This document shows positions 1 to 12,639 of a stretch of 64,000 nucleotides of DNA, one piece after another. Source of the stretch: Sphagnum compactum (lineage: Eukaryota > Bryophyta > Sphagnopsida > Sphagnales). The notes under the pieces are model-generated. The model was given only the letters and a program-made list of their open reading frames with translations. It had not been told where the DNA came from and did not search any database. The stretch covers positions 15,000,875 through 15,064,874 of the forward strand of contig OZ234495.1 of the NCBI GenBank assembly GCA_965153455.1, read 5' to 3'. How positions within the stretch are numbered: position 1 is the first letter of the stretch; each line of letters opens with the position of its first letter. Position numbers and translations under genes: made by a program.

Positions 1-66
1 TCACATCTTTTCAACATAGTTAATAAAAGAAATTTTGCAGTGCTTGACACTCATGCTAAATTTCAG

Positions 67-2049
67 ATATATGCACTGGACTGGTCATACTTGGAGAGCA
101 CACGGATAGTGTCAGCATCACAGGATGGGAGACCTATTGTATGGAATGCAGTGTCAAGCCAAAAGACTCATGCCATCAGACTGGCTTGTGCTTGGGTCAT
201 GACAGCAGCATTCTCACCTGCTGGAACTGCAGTGGCCTGTGGTGGATTGGATAATGTATGTTCGATTTTCCATCTTAGCTCTTTGCCTGACAAGGATGGT
301 AATCTCCCTGTGTCCCGCACACTCATGGGCCATAAGGGTTACCTCTCATGTTGTCGCTATGTGCCCAATCATGAAGCCCATATTCTCACCAGCTCCAGAG
401 ACCAAACATGCATTTTATGGGATGCTGAAGCCAACAAGCGCTTACATACTTTTGGAGGAGATTCTCCATCTGAACATAGTGGTGACATCATGAGGTGAAT
501 CCCCACTGATCCTACATTGTTCTTAATGTGACCTGCCCTCCAGTCTGATTGCATACTGTGGGAGAAGGTTTCGGCACTCGCTTGGTTTCACCCTTGTTTA
601 CAGAATAGCTTTAAATGAGAGGCTGGGACTTTCCTGTCTGTGAAACCTTTCTCTTGAACCTCTACATTGCAGAAGCAAATTGTCTCACTTGAGGGCAGGA
701 AGGTACCAGTCTAGCAAGTTGCAATTTCTGCTTCTGTGCATTTTTAGTTGTCATTGGTGCAAAGTTCAGAGTGGGTTCAACTTGGAATTAAGAAGTGTTG
801 TTTCAGGTGGCCATGTGATTTGTTCACAGGATCTTGTCTCTACAATTCATTTCCTATCAAGTTCTATCTCTGTTATTAACTGTGGAGAAAGATGATGTTC
901 TAAGATTTTTGTCCTGCTAACCCACTTTGGTGATAGCTGAAAGGATAAGATACATTACAAGAGACAGTGACCCCTGAGGAAGGGTGGTGACAGTGTGTCC
1001 ATTAGCACAAAGGACTCAAGCTTGTTTATCTCGGGATCATGTGTTTCAACAGCAAAGCTGTGGGACATGAGAACACCTGCTCGGGCATTGCACACTTTTC
1101 AAGGTCAAGGTGGTGATGTGAATACAGTGCAGTTCCTGCCTGATGGCCATCATTTTGGGACAGGGAGTGATGATGGAGTATGCCATTTCTTTGATACACA
1201 CATGGGCCATGAACTACAGCACTACATTGACAGCATGCCACCTCAAGGGGCCATTCCAATGTCACCTCTATTGCTTTCTCCAATTCAGGACGTCTCCTGT
1301 TTGTGGGCTATACCAATGCCAACTGCTATGTCTGGGACACCTTCTGGCTGAGGTATGGTTGCTATCATTTTAACGTGTTAGAAGATCTGACCCTATTCTT
1401 CCTTGTGGTTCTTATTGCATTATCCTGATGTCTCAGAGCAGTTATTCCAGTGTTCTTCACTTAGTGGCTGGTCTAGCTACATTGTACATAATATTTGGAG
1501 ACATGTTAGACATCTGGATGGTTCAGAGTCAATGAGCTTCAGCAAGGTGATTTCTTCAACATGTGGTGCAGACCATTAGCAGGTCCTGACTTGTCTGAAA
1601 TCAGACATTTCAACACAGAGTTAAGGACTATGCTAGTTTGCATTATATGCTCTGGACCATCTTGTGACAATTGCATGCTCTGCATGGGACCCTAAGGTAA
1701 TTTTGAGAAATGATTATATTTCAAGGAGCACAAATAAGTGTATCTGCAGAGCATGTGAATGTGCCTTGATAACAAATCTAGGAGGTGGGATGGGAGAGGG
1801 ACACTGTAGTCGGGTAAGCTGCCTTGGCATGGCATCAGATGGGAGTGCACTGTGTACAGGAAGCTGGGATACGTCCTTGAAGGTCAGTGTGTTCCTTGTA
1901 GTGGACTATAAGTTGACTGTTTTCACAGATTGGATTTCTGTACTTGCTGCATTGGAGTAAATTGTGGCTATGCTGAGAGGTGGCATTTATCAGTTGCATG
2001 TGGATGTACACAGGTGTGGGCTTATGCTGGAAACAGAAAAATAATTTGA
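67..2049 (+). CDS. AGB1: Heterotrimeric G protein beta subunit, last four exons, one frame break
   Basis: WD40 propeller protein that pairs with G gamma at the plasma membrane. Visible exons are 67-494, 994-1352, 1750-1882 and 2014-2049 (stop TGA), all with AG acceptors and GT donors and matching phases except as noted below. WD blades seen include [75 protein letters not shown] and [12 protein letters not shown] joined to [11 protein letters not shown]. These match plant G beta proteins in order. The first blade and the start codon lie left of the window. Exon 2 is 359 bp, and the reading frame changes near 1250-1258. The frame up to PPQGAIP and the frame of [13 protein letters not shown] differ by one base, so one base seems lost, or the assembly is wrong. 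The text FFDTH where the family usually has a DIRTGH-like stretch also hints at decay. The family call is sure; functional status is uncertain. The first acceptor could instead be at 40. Confidence 0.88.
1250..1258 (+). other. Frameshift point in the G beta gene
   Basis: Upstream of this point the protein reads in one frame through MPPQGAIP. Downstream the family text [19 protein letters not shown] continues in another frame. A single missing base explains both the shift and the exon length of 359, which does not fit the phase of the next exon. Confidence 0.75.
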
Positions 2050-2304
2050 AGTTTATAATTGACATTTATCTGCCGCATCTGGTCTGAGATGTGATGGATC
2101 CAATTCATTCCATTCTTTCACACATCTCTGTGTGTGCACTGAGGTTATTACAAACAACCAGGCCTATCCAAGTTCTGTTATCCACTCCTAAATGTTCCAC
2201 CTGAAAGTGGAATCCATCCTTTGAAACAGTGACCTGCGCCCATCATAACAGGAGGTGTGAGCATGTAGACCTTTGTATCTGTTGCAACAGGCCTGAGAGC
2301 AGAG

Positions 2305-2340
2305 CTAAATGTTCATTCTGGCATGTGAATGAACATTTAG
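2305..2340. repeat. Perfect 14-bp hairpin downstream of the G beta stop
   Basis: CTAAATGTTCATTC at 2305-2318 and its exact reverse complement at 2327-2340 enclose the 8-base loop TGGCATGT. It lies about 256 bases past the G beta stop, so it could be in the 3' UTR or just beyond. Function unknown. Confidence 0.85.
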
Positions 2341-3420
2341 ATTGCATGCTTCTGTGGCACTTTGTTGGACATATGCAGCTGATGCATGGGCTCCCAAATC
2401 AAGTGCAGTGCAATTGGTGTAACTTTGACTATTGCTTGAGTAGCTGCTGAGAAGCTCTTGAAAATTCTGTTCTTAGTATCCCATGTTAAAGAAATGAGTG
2501 CCAAGGAACAATTTTTTCTCTAACATGTTTTGTGAGATGGATGGCTGATGTCCCAGGTCTGGCATCTGAAGATCCAGAACTCCGTCAGCACCTTTAGAAT
2601 CAGACGATGGCACAAACATGTAGAGAAAGATCTAAATGAAAAAAAAATAATCATTGCTCTCCAATCCTGAGAATGCTCTTTTCTCAGCTGTTCTGGTGGG
2701 GTGGTTGTGCTGATTTCATGTACTGCATTTTGCGATGGAAGAGGGAACGTCACTTTCCTACCCTATACAATGCTCAACTGTAATCTGCAGAGGCATGTTA
2801 GCAACTTGTTTCAGAATCCATTGAGTTGGACAGAGACCTGAAGCTCAGGCATTATGGGCACAACAAGACAGTATGCTCATTTGAAGTTCATTGATATAAT
2901 CATCATCACTATATGAGAAACAGTGGCAGCTGAAGTGTTGCAGATATGTCATCAGAAATGTTATTGTATCATTGAATCGAGATGGTAAAAATGTGGTCAG
3001 CATGCGGTAACCACCCCTGTGCTGATTGCCAAGGGGTTTCAATGCACAAGTGTTACAAAAAGAAAGGCAAACTAATCATGTTGCTTCCATCACCTGGCTC
3101 TAGTCCAGGAACCTGGGTTTCGAACAGGAGAAACAAAGCAGGGTTCAAACTGTTTGAATCCAAAAACTATTTCAGTTTTACTGGGGACTTTGAAATCAAG
3201 AGAAATTGTGACACCAGAGATTCACACACCTTTCTTCTTTGTGTTTGAAGCTGCAATAAGATCACAACTATGCTCTGAACACAACTATGATCTCCTTTAC
3301 AACGTGCAAAGTCTTCACCAATTTCTTGCAGAGTTCCCCCACAACATCCATCCTGCTGTTGAAGTTCAGCGCAGCAGTAGTTTTCAAGTATGTATCTATG
3401 TCCACAAATTTGACTACCAT
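2341..3420. other. Intergenic, no gene recognised
   Basis: Moderate base composition and short ORFs only, with no domain text that I recognise in any frame. It may hold the 3' UTR of the G beta gene. No clear AATAAA-type signal close to its stop was found. Confidence 0.5.
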
Positions 3421-3960
3421 CCTTGCACTGGCCACCTATGTTCCTTGTCTACTGACCAAAAGCTAGGCTTCACCTTGGCCGCTTTCCCAGGCCATTCGAG
3501 TGAAGACTTGCGACTGGAAGAAGAAGCACCACCACTGCTGCCAACTCTCAAATCTCTTCTTCTTCTTCGTCCTCCTCGTCGCAGCAATCTGCCAGAAAGC
3601 CACTTGACTCGTCTCCACAACGCTAACACCACTCGTCGCCCGACTCGACGAACCCCACGAGACGCAGGAGCGAGCCTCGAGCAGAAACCGTCACGACTCC
3701 ATACCAGCACCGTCACTGCTCTAGGTCTACTACTACTACTACTACAGCCGCCTTTCTCCATACGCATATATCCCCCCACCGCCGCCCGCGCTCGCTGCTG
3801 CCGCGGCGGCCATGCATAATCCTTCTCCTCCTGTTCCTCCTCCTCCTCCGCTACCTGGAAGCTACAACTGCTATAGCCATCCCGCCCCATCGCCCCTGCT
3901 ACCTACTGCAAACCTCACCTCACCTCACCTCATGTTCTCACAATTCTAGCACCACTTCCA
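3421..3960. other. GC-rich, CT-rich island of unknown role
   Basis: This block is much richer in GC than its flanks. It is full of TCTTCTTCTT, CTACTACTAC and CCTCCTCCT runs, ending with CCTCA repeats near 3914-3930. Both strands stay open here (about 3154-3819 plus, 3414-3890 minus), which is what low-complexity GC-rich DNA gives by chance. The translations are Arg/Ser/Leu/Glu runs with no recognisable domain. It could be a promoter or 5' leader of an unseen gene. Confidence 0.4.
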
Positions 3961-4356
3961 ACACTATATGTTCTGCAAGCACAACCTCACCACTCCACCA
4001 TGCAATTTCAAACACAAAAAAATGAAGCTGCCAACAACAAACTGCAACAACAGATTGACTGATTCTAGCACAACTGCCGGGAACAACAAAACATCGAAGC
4101 TTATTACTCAGCAGCTTCCCAATGGTTCTATCTATGGCTTTCCCAATCTGAATGCCAAAAGGACTTACAACAAAAGAGTGGAAGAAAAGAAATCACCAAA
4201 AGTTTGCTAAACTACTCTTTAAACTAGCAAAAACAAAATAAGCTTCGCCACTCTGCAGCGGTGAAGCATTACTGCGATCCTTCGAACTGCTCCCGATTCA
4301 TGCGCAGACACGCTGCTGCAGGCAATCAAAATTCGCAGACGTAATAGCGGCGTTGC

Positions 4357-4383
<27 letters not shown>
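4357..4383. repeat. (GA)n microsatellite
   Basis: Uninterrupted GA dinucleotides, about 13 units, at the edge of the GC-rich island. Confidence 0.95.
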
Positions 4384-4387
<4 letters not shown>

Positions 4388-6640
4388 ATTGGCGACAAAG
4401 CGGGAGAATCTGCAGTGCGACAGGCTACTTATTACAGTGGAAAAAAATTCAAAAAAAAATTAGTCATTTTTGTGGCCTTTTTGTGTGGCTGCTGGGTCAA
4501 CTGCGCTTTTACAAATTTTTCAAAAACCAAAATTCTTTTACATTGATTGGAAATTTCGACAGTTTGGGGGAAAGAAAAAGAGAACCAGGACAACGCGTGG
4601 AGTGCACATTATTTTATTTTATTTTATTTTCAATCGTTTAATCTCTAAAATGTGACGATTTCTTCCTAAGTTTTAGCCCAAATTAATGGAATTTCCAACT
4701 TATGCTAGAAAATTATAAAATTTTCAACAATTTCCCAATTTTTTGGTCAAAATAAAGAACGATAAAATTTGGGGAGGGGGGGGCGGTGGGGTTGAAAAAA
4801 AAATCATTTGTTATGTGTGTCTAGTATCTAGGCTACTATGATAAATTTCAAGTTGGTGTTTTGGCAGGACCCTAGAAATGGTGAGATTTTGGACTATCAT
4901 GACCTGATTTGTTTGTTTAATTATTACTTCCCTCCCCTATAACTAGCCTAGTTACTTTTAATCCAAGTGGTCCACTTATCTTGCTTGCATGTTTCTCATA
5001 CTTGAGATTTAAGCCACAGTGTGGACCAAAAAGAAACTAGAGAAAATATATGTAGCAACAGTGGAGGCGCTCAACTACAATATAATTACCATTATAATGG
5101 TTGGGTGGTCAATGGGTGATGGCTCTCTGCCCCCCTTTAATTCTTATGCCAAGTTTGGCAAACTAACTAGCAACCAGTTTAAGGTCCAAATTGACTTAGG
5201 TAACGGACCGTGGTTTAGTCATGGGTTAAGTCATAATCGGGTTTAGAAATAGAATTTTAAGTTCCATGAAGTCCGAATGTCATTTTGAACTAAAGTTTTG
5301 AACCATCCGCACTAATTTAAAGTGATGGGTGTACCCAGGCCATCTTCATTGGGGCTTCTTAATTAGGGTGTGCTCTGACCTCTGGGTCCCAAGCTTGAGA
5401 GACTTGGTCCTCACTCCTCACATACCCTAGGGATGCTGGCATTAGTATTATTACCCTACGGGGTGGTCAGTTTTGACAGGCATGTGCCAAAATCAATTAT
5501 TTTTAGGCTACAAGGCATTTCAGCACTTCAAGTTAAAGTTTTTAGAGTTCTGCACATGGGGGTTTTCAAATATTTTGATTATGGTTTTTTTTTATCTATG
5601 TCTCTTGTTCAGTATGCTTTCATCATTATAACTATTTCATGAGATTTCTTGAAATTACTCAATTATTCTTCCTTTTTTTTTCCCATCATTATATCTATTC
5701 CATAAGATGTTTTGAAATTATTCGAAAGTGAAACTATAACTTTAAATTTTGAAATAGATTTAATTGTGTTTCCATTGCTTTTTAGTTCCAAAGAATTTTT
5801 TTATTATGTCTCCGTTACATTTTTAGTTGCAAAGATTCGTTTCATATGTCTCCATTGCTTTTAATAACAAATGATTCATTTTTCCTCTTATAAAATGTCG
5901 ACCATAGTTGAGTCACGACGTTCTATGTATGTGCAAGGTTGGAAAAGATGTGGCACCTTGTATTTTGTGAATTTGCTAATTGACTTGAACTCTTTTTGTA
6001 AAATGTAATCATGCAACATGGACCAATTTTCACATTTCATTGCTCCAATTTAAAACTTTGAGAATATTCATCTACATGGATTTATAATTTTTCACATAGA
6101 CAAACCATCAAAGTTCCCATGGAATTTTCGAGAATTTCTCTTTGTCCAATTTTCTCAATTATCTTTTTTGCTAAATCTGACAGGGTATTATTATTATTAA
6201 CTGTGAGTGATGGGAACTTTGCTTGAAGTTGTAAACTGTCCAATTGACTTGATTCATGTGAACTTGCAAGACTTCATTCCACAAAAAGAAAGCGGTGACA
6301 AAAGAAAAGAAGAGGAAGAAAATATGAAAAAGGACATGATCTTGGTTAGTTAAAAGTTCAAAATCTGGATGGTCTAGAACTAAACTAAACATCATTAATA
6401 TCCGGAACGGTAATGGTCAAGGAGTTTACAAGCAGTGAAAGTTGAGAGAAATCCAGCCTTACCGATCCCCACACATTGTGACTATTGTGAAAGTTGATGA
6501 GAAGTAACCATCCCCACCACTATTGCTTGACCTATTATTGTAGAGTTCTCTAAAGTCCAAATTTTTGGTCTGAGACTTGAGAGTTGTCAAAAGACAAAAA
6601 AAAACTTTGTCACACCCAAAGGTCAGGTGTATTGATGGCC
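4384..6640. other. AT-rich intergenic, nothing recognised
   Basis: There are short ORFs only, an (ATTTT)n run near 4609-4630 and a G-run near 4773-4795. I see no coding homology and no element ends. Confidence 0.5.
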
Positions 6641-6662
6641 TACTAATCCCCCAATACTAGGC

Positions 6663-6785
6663 GGGTTTCCAATAGTCGGGTGTGGAATACTAATCCCCCA
6701 ATATGCAGGTTTCCAATAGTCGGGTGTGGAATAATGTGGGTTTCCAATAGTCGGGTGTGGAATGGGTTTAGGGTTTAGGGTTTAG
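6663..6785 (+). repeat. Three 26-bp repeats ending in a TTTAGGG telomere-like tract
   Basis: The unit GGTTTCCAATAGTCGGGTG plus TGGAAT occurs three times (about 6663-6688, 6707-6732, 6738-6763). It runs straight into GGGTTTAGGGTTTAGGGTTTAG (6764-6785), which is three plant-type telomere units. Confidence 0.9.
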
Positions 6786-7026
6786 AATGACATGCTAAGG
6801 CTACAATCAAGGTGGGAACTGTAAACTACCAGCCCACCAAACGAGTCAATAAACTAGTACTGTTTGTGGTGTGCGTGAAACACCCAGCAACCAGCCAGAC
6901 CCAAGTGTTGTAACAACATTCTTCATGGCTTGTCTTTGAGTTCTGGGCCCCCATGTGTTAACTGTAGACATGAGCAGCCTTTTTCTTACTAACAAAATTT
7001 CGACAAAAATGTGACAATTATAAAGT

Positions 7027-7262
7027 TGAAAATGAAGTCATTTCCAAGGTTTTCAATCACCAGTAGTGAGGGAGGAAAAAAAAATAAATAAATAAATCAC
7101 CATATTTGTATACGTATTTTGATTTTCATAGTGTGACCAATTATATAGAAGGATGATTAAAGATTTTTATTTCATATTTGATATGTTGCCAAATCATTTT
7201 TATTTCATATTTGATATGTTGCCAGATTTGGCTAAATCTTTCCTAGGGATGATTGCCAGTTT
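7027..7262. repeat. Single copy of the 55-kb repeat arm
   Basis: It shares AATGAAGTCATTT, GGTTTTCAATCA, AGGATGATTAAAG and GGATGATTGCCA-like blocks, in the same order and orientation, with 55003-55241. No inverted partner is visible nearby, so it looks like a lone arm of the foldback element described at 54.5 kb. Confidence 0.65.
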
Positions 7263-7950
7263 ACTTTTAAAACCCTAATTTAAATATTTGGGTGATATCA
7301 ATTTTTTTGATTTTGGGGATGTTCACAATGGAGCTCCAAAAAAACCAACAAATGGAAGAAACTTCCAATCTGTGTAAGAGATTTATTCTCTACTACATTG
7401 CTTTTCTTTTTTTTTTTCCCCAAAACTCAAATTCATTTTGCATCTTAAACAAGCTATATATCATTCCATAATTTCTCATCATTTTTGTCTGCAGTTCTAC
7501 AATTGTTTTGCAGTTTCATATGGCCACCCACGGGTTTTGAAACTCTACCTCCTCTAACATATCATTTTTGCTATATTTGCACAAAATACACACGTGAATA
7601 ATGGCGATTTTCTTAATGGAAAGTTTTAGCCAAAAAGGGAGATTAAAAACTTGAAATGAAAAAAATGACTTGATTTTTGGGATTATCAATCCCTGAACAA
7701 AAATACCTTGCACAATAGAAAAAGTGATCTCACTCTTGAAGGGTTTAATATCCCCATTCTATTGTCTTTTAGGAAGGTTATTCATAAATATAAAGTACAC
7801 TCCAAATAAAATAGGAATCTTCTCCGAGTGCTTTAAACCATAGGTCCACCCACACCCCTTACTTGGGCATTGGCCATTGTTTCTCACAACTAACGTAAAG
7901 TGGTATTGTTTTCACAAACGCAAAAATATCCGACACTATCGTAGTGTCTG

Positions 7951-8266
7951 ATCAATTTTGGCACAAATTCAATTTTTTTTGTTTTGCCGAATTTAAGAAA
8001 TTTCATTTATTATGTGTGCTGAAATTTCAATAAAATCAAAAAAGTTTGATTTTCAAGGTTAGACCACAAACCTTCAACCCCGTATACTTAAAACTAGAAC
8101 AGTTTAGACACACACACACACAACTATTCCTTAACTTTGGAATTTTATTTTTATTTTTATTTTTATAACCATTACCTGCTGAAAATTTCAGAATTAAAAA
8201 ACCAAATGTTAAAGTTAAGATTTAAAATTTAATTAATTATTCAACAGTTTGTTGCCAAAATCATTC
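7951..8266. repeat. MITE-like element, copy 1
   Basis: It matches 27559-27832 along its length, in the same orientation. Shared blocks include CAATTTTGGCA-like ends, TTTTGTTTTGCCGAA, AACCATTA and AAAGTTAAGATT followed by AATTAATTATT. The ends form a short imperfect inverted repeat (GATCAATTTTGGCA against the complement of TTGCCAAAATCATTC). An (AC)n run and a (TTTTTA)n run lie inside. Confidence 0.7.
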
Positions 8267-8289
8267 AGGTACTATGGTATAAGGTGAAA

Positions 8290-11200
8290 TTCCATTTAAA
8301 TGCCACCACCTAGGCCAATCAATATGGCCAACCAATTAGAAACAATTAATGTTTTTTAATTATTGGGCATTGTGGAGACCATTGTATATTCTACAAACTT
8401 CCAAATCCAAACTAGACTTGGCCATTTCAAGATTTTGAGCCTAGGTTGGATCCAATTACAAGTTGATTACTTGGGAAACCTAATCTTATGTTTTATGTCA
8501 CATACCAACTAAAGTTGGAACTACATTGGTAGGGAAGGTTTCATGAGAAATTATTTCCGGCAGTTTTGTTATTGGAGAAAAATCAAAGAAGCATTTGTTT
8601 AGCAAGGTTGATCACGGAGTTACTGGTTTTGAGGTTTTGGTGTGTGTTGTTACATATATGTTTTTTTTGTTTTCATTTGTCTATTGTCGTTTTGTAGCAA
8701 GTTTTGGTGATTCTTCCCATCTCCTTTTCACTATCTTTGTTTTTTACAATGACCTTTGATGGCAACATGATGGTGATTTGAAGAAAATGAAAAACCCTTC
8801 ACTTTCCATTGAACTTTGATAGTCATAGCAACTTGATGGAAAATTTCATTTTTTCATTTGAGTGAGATTCAGTGATGAAATGATGGCACCTTTTGTCTTG
8901 TGGGTTGTGTTTCGCAAGTAAATGGCATATGTATTATGTTACCAATGGTTGTCAAGAACTTGGAGTCATGAACTTCTATGCACAATTTTTTTGCAAGTTA
9001 ATCCTTCAAACAAACATGTATCAAAGCTTAACTTCTATGTGTGAAGTTTCCACAAGTTGATCTTTCAAGCAAATACATATCAAAATTCAATTGCAAATAG
9101 TCAAACACCTCACAACAACAAGGTATTCATTGTTTGGTGAATGTTTCCTTTTTTTTCTATGAAGTTTCTCTTTGATTTTTTGTATGGTAACACTTAAAAC
9201 CCCGTCTCTTGTGCATGCCTTTGTTATTTACCACTATAAAACAAAACCCAAGTTTTCATGATCCCAACATCGGCTAATTATCAAGCTTCTTTACATTTCA
9301 TGTTTCTTTTTTATACATTTTTGAATAGGTTAAACTTCGTGTCCTTTTTTGTAGCTTACAAAGCCATTTTCTATAAAATTTTGAAGAAACATGATGGAGA
9401 TGCTTCTCTTGATTGGTAAAGCTTCCTTTGGTTTTCTATTATTGTTTTTCATCAATGCCTTGCATTCTTAGACATTTTGTTGCAAATGTAGCCTTGTCAT
9501 GGCAAGGGGAATAAATTGAAAGAATGTGCTAGGACAAAAATGTGGGAAAACAAATTTCAACATTTCCAAGTGGATTTTCAATTTGGCAATTGGAATCCTC
9601 TAGTATCTTGGATCTTTGGTGCAAAGTTGGAGAGACCAAAGCTTATTCAAATTAGTTTTTTTTAAATCGTTGAAAATGTTTTTAAAATTAAGTATATAAA
9701 GTAAGGTTGCATTTCCCATTTGAAGATCTAAAACACAAGGTATGGTTGAGAAAGGTTGGGAGTCAAGCTTGTAGTTTGACTCTTGACAACTAAAACATCC
9801 AATAGAAGGGCCAAATCACCTTTGATTGGAGCATGTGATATGGCATTGACTTTTTTTTTAAAGGGCTACAATTTTTCCCTTAAGTGATCTCAAATCAATT
9901 TGCATATGAGAGATTTATCATGAACATACAAAGTAATATGACTCCTAATTTAGTAGTTTTTAAAAAATCAAGGTCTGGAAACATTTCAATGTAGTTCATG
10001 CTGTCATTTACAAAATATGTCATAGGAAAGAAAATGGTCACTACTCCCATGTTCGAACCATGATGAATCATGTGACTATGTGTATTTCATGATTTATTCA
10101 TTGGACAATTTTGGCTTCAATTTACATTAATCATTTTTTTAAAATTTGCATATATTGACATCATCTTAAATTTAATTTTATGAATTTGTCTTAATATCAT
10201 TTGGAAGCTCCCATGCCCTTTTTTTGGGAATTAGGGAACATGCTTTGAGTTTGCATTCCATTACAAAATTAAAAATCAACAAGATTTTTTACTTTGAATG
10301 CCATGTGACAAACTTAAATGTGTGTCATTTTTACTAATGGCATTGGTAGTTATTGTTAAATAATAGAATAAGCAATATAAAATGATTAATTTATTGCCTT
10401 GTTTTCTACTTGCAAAGTAGATTTAAATGGTAATAAAAAAATTATAAAATCATTATAAATTGAATGTTTTGATACGAATGATTAAAAATAAGATAGTTTT
10501 CACTACTATGCATTAGTTTCCAAATTTTGCATCGTAGAAATAAATTGAAAGTAGGTTTTCCAAGATACAAGTAGTTTTTGCAATCTATTTTTTGCAATGT
10601 GAACTTTTGTAAATTATGTGTTAAATAAGATGTAATAAATATAAAGTACACTAGATTATTTATAGTCCCTTTAAGAATACAATTATCTTTACATCCTAAC
10701 CTTATATAAATATAATCCATCAAATATTTTGTGTCAAAAGTTCCTCAACCATGAATTTACCACTTAGTAAATAGGCATATTTTTTGAACATTTATTTTCA
10801 AACCTTCTTAGCTCCTACTTTTCTGAAAATAGATTCTTATACATGTAATAAAAAGGACCAATATTTAAAATTATAATTCCACCCATTTTGATGCTACTTT
10901 ATTACCTTCATAGGAAAAATAAAAGATAAAAATGAAAATGAGTTTGCATTAGCTCTTGTTTTGTTTACTTTACCATGCTTGCACACTAATGTAAACCCCT
11001 GATCCTTACAAGCTTGTAAATCATGTTTATGTGAGTCAAGTTTGTTAGTGTGATGCATTGCCCCTTTATGAATTTGATAATGGGTCTAAGTTGTTACAAT
11101 GTTGAACGCACCCACTTCTCAACCCTCTACCATGTTATGCTTAAATGATCATGTGGAAAAACCAATCCCTAAATAGGCAACTTGCATTTGTATTCTAAGT

Positions 11201-12600
11201 TAGCAACTTGATTATGTATTATATGCAAATGAAGTTACTAGTACATATAAAGGGATTGATTGGGTTGTGATGCATGACGGTTGCACTTTGTAGGGCAACA
11301 ACCATGAGTGTTCTAGTTATGTGTTTTGTAAGTTTAAATAAAATCAACATGTGAAAAGAAATGTGTTGAAGGACTATAAAAGAAAGAATTAACAAATTTA
11401 TATATCTTATGAATCAACAATATTTCCCAATCTATATAATGATATAAATATACCTTTGACTAATGTAACACTAGTGCAATGTAGTATGTTACCTAAAATA
11501 TATAAACTACCTTTGGATGGATTCATGTAATAAATAAATAATTTACATCTACTTAGATGACAATATTATGTATAAGAAGTAGAGTTTAGGTTTTTATTAT
11601 TGATGTTCTTCTAAAAATGAAAGGCAATATTAGATTTTTGAATCAATGCTTGTCATAACCTTTGGAAAGGGCCAATTCTAGCCCTAGTCTACTTTGCCAA
11701 ATGTTGACATACCATTTGTATTTTTTTTGTTAATGCTTTTGTTTCATCTATCTTCAAAAAAAAAAATCATGTTTTTTACAATGGATGCATTGTTGGTTGC
11801 AACACACTATTGAGACTTTTCACATTTGCCAAATGTGTGATGAATATGTCTTTGTTCAATTTTGCAAAGTAAAGTAATTAAATATTTTTTAATGACAAAT
11901 AAATGACATATTTCAAACATACTCTACCCATATAATTATGTTTGCATTCTTATCCACGACAAACATTTTTTTTGTAACAATGAACAGTAAAAATTAAAAG
12001 AACCTTAAATGGTTAAAAATTTTGATCCCAAATAATTGAGAGACAAAAGGATGTATAGTTAATGATGACCTTGGATGATATTTTTATATAACCTTCAAAA
12101 TCCTTTACATTGTGAGTTACAATGCATTTACATTATCAATCTTTACATAATATATTGTACGACCTTTGTGGTTTCCTCAAAAGGCAAACTCAAAACTTGA
12201 CTCCTATGTTATGTAAGACCCTTATTTCAAGAAAGCTCTATTCATAAGGTCTTCATCTTATACATAAAATCCTATGCAAGTTTTGGATTTTGCCCACAAG
12301 GAAGTGTTAATGCATTGATGCAAGTTATTGGGGGAGATTTTTTGGTTCTTGTGTTATGATGAATGTGTGAATGACAAGTGGAAACATTAGTGGGTAACAT
12401 GTGGAAACAATTGTGCAAGAATAAGGTTTTATTGTTTTTTGCATAGTTTTATTGCATTTTGGGAAAACCCCAATTCTTCTACAAGGTCATCAAGTGTTTT
12501 TTTCCATAGTGGAAGCATTTTGATTATGGGCAATGTGAAATGACTGCAGTTTTTTTTTCCCTCACTATTGAAGTGTTGTGACTTTTGTATGAAAGGCAAG
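8290..12600. other. Long AT-rich intergenic stretch
   Basis: I find no ORF with recognisable domains and no clear element boundaries on either strand. The longest ORF (10442-10723, minus) has only low-complexity, Lys/Ile/Tyr-rich text. Confidence 0.5.
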
Positions 12601-12639
12601 TTGTTGGTGATGTTTGCAAAAAAAGGGTCTAAGATTGTA

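Noticed and set aside
3100-3150. Sequence GGGTTTCGAACAGG like a tRNA T-arm or Pol III B box
   Set aside because: No matching acceptor stem, anticodon arm or A box could be found upstream.
3154-3890. Long overlapping ORFs on both strands
   Set aside because: They lie in a GC-rich, trinucleotide-repeat block that keeps both strands open by composition. The products are Arg/Ser/Leu/Glu runs without domains.
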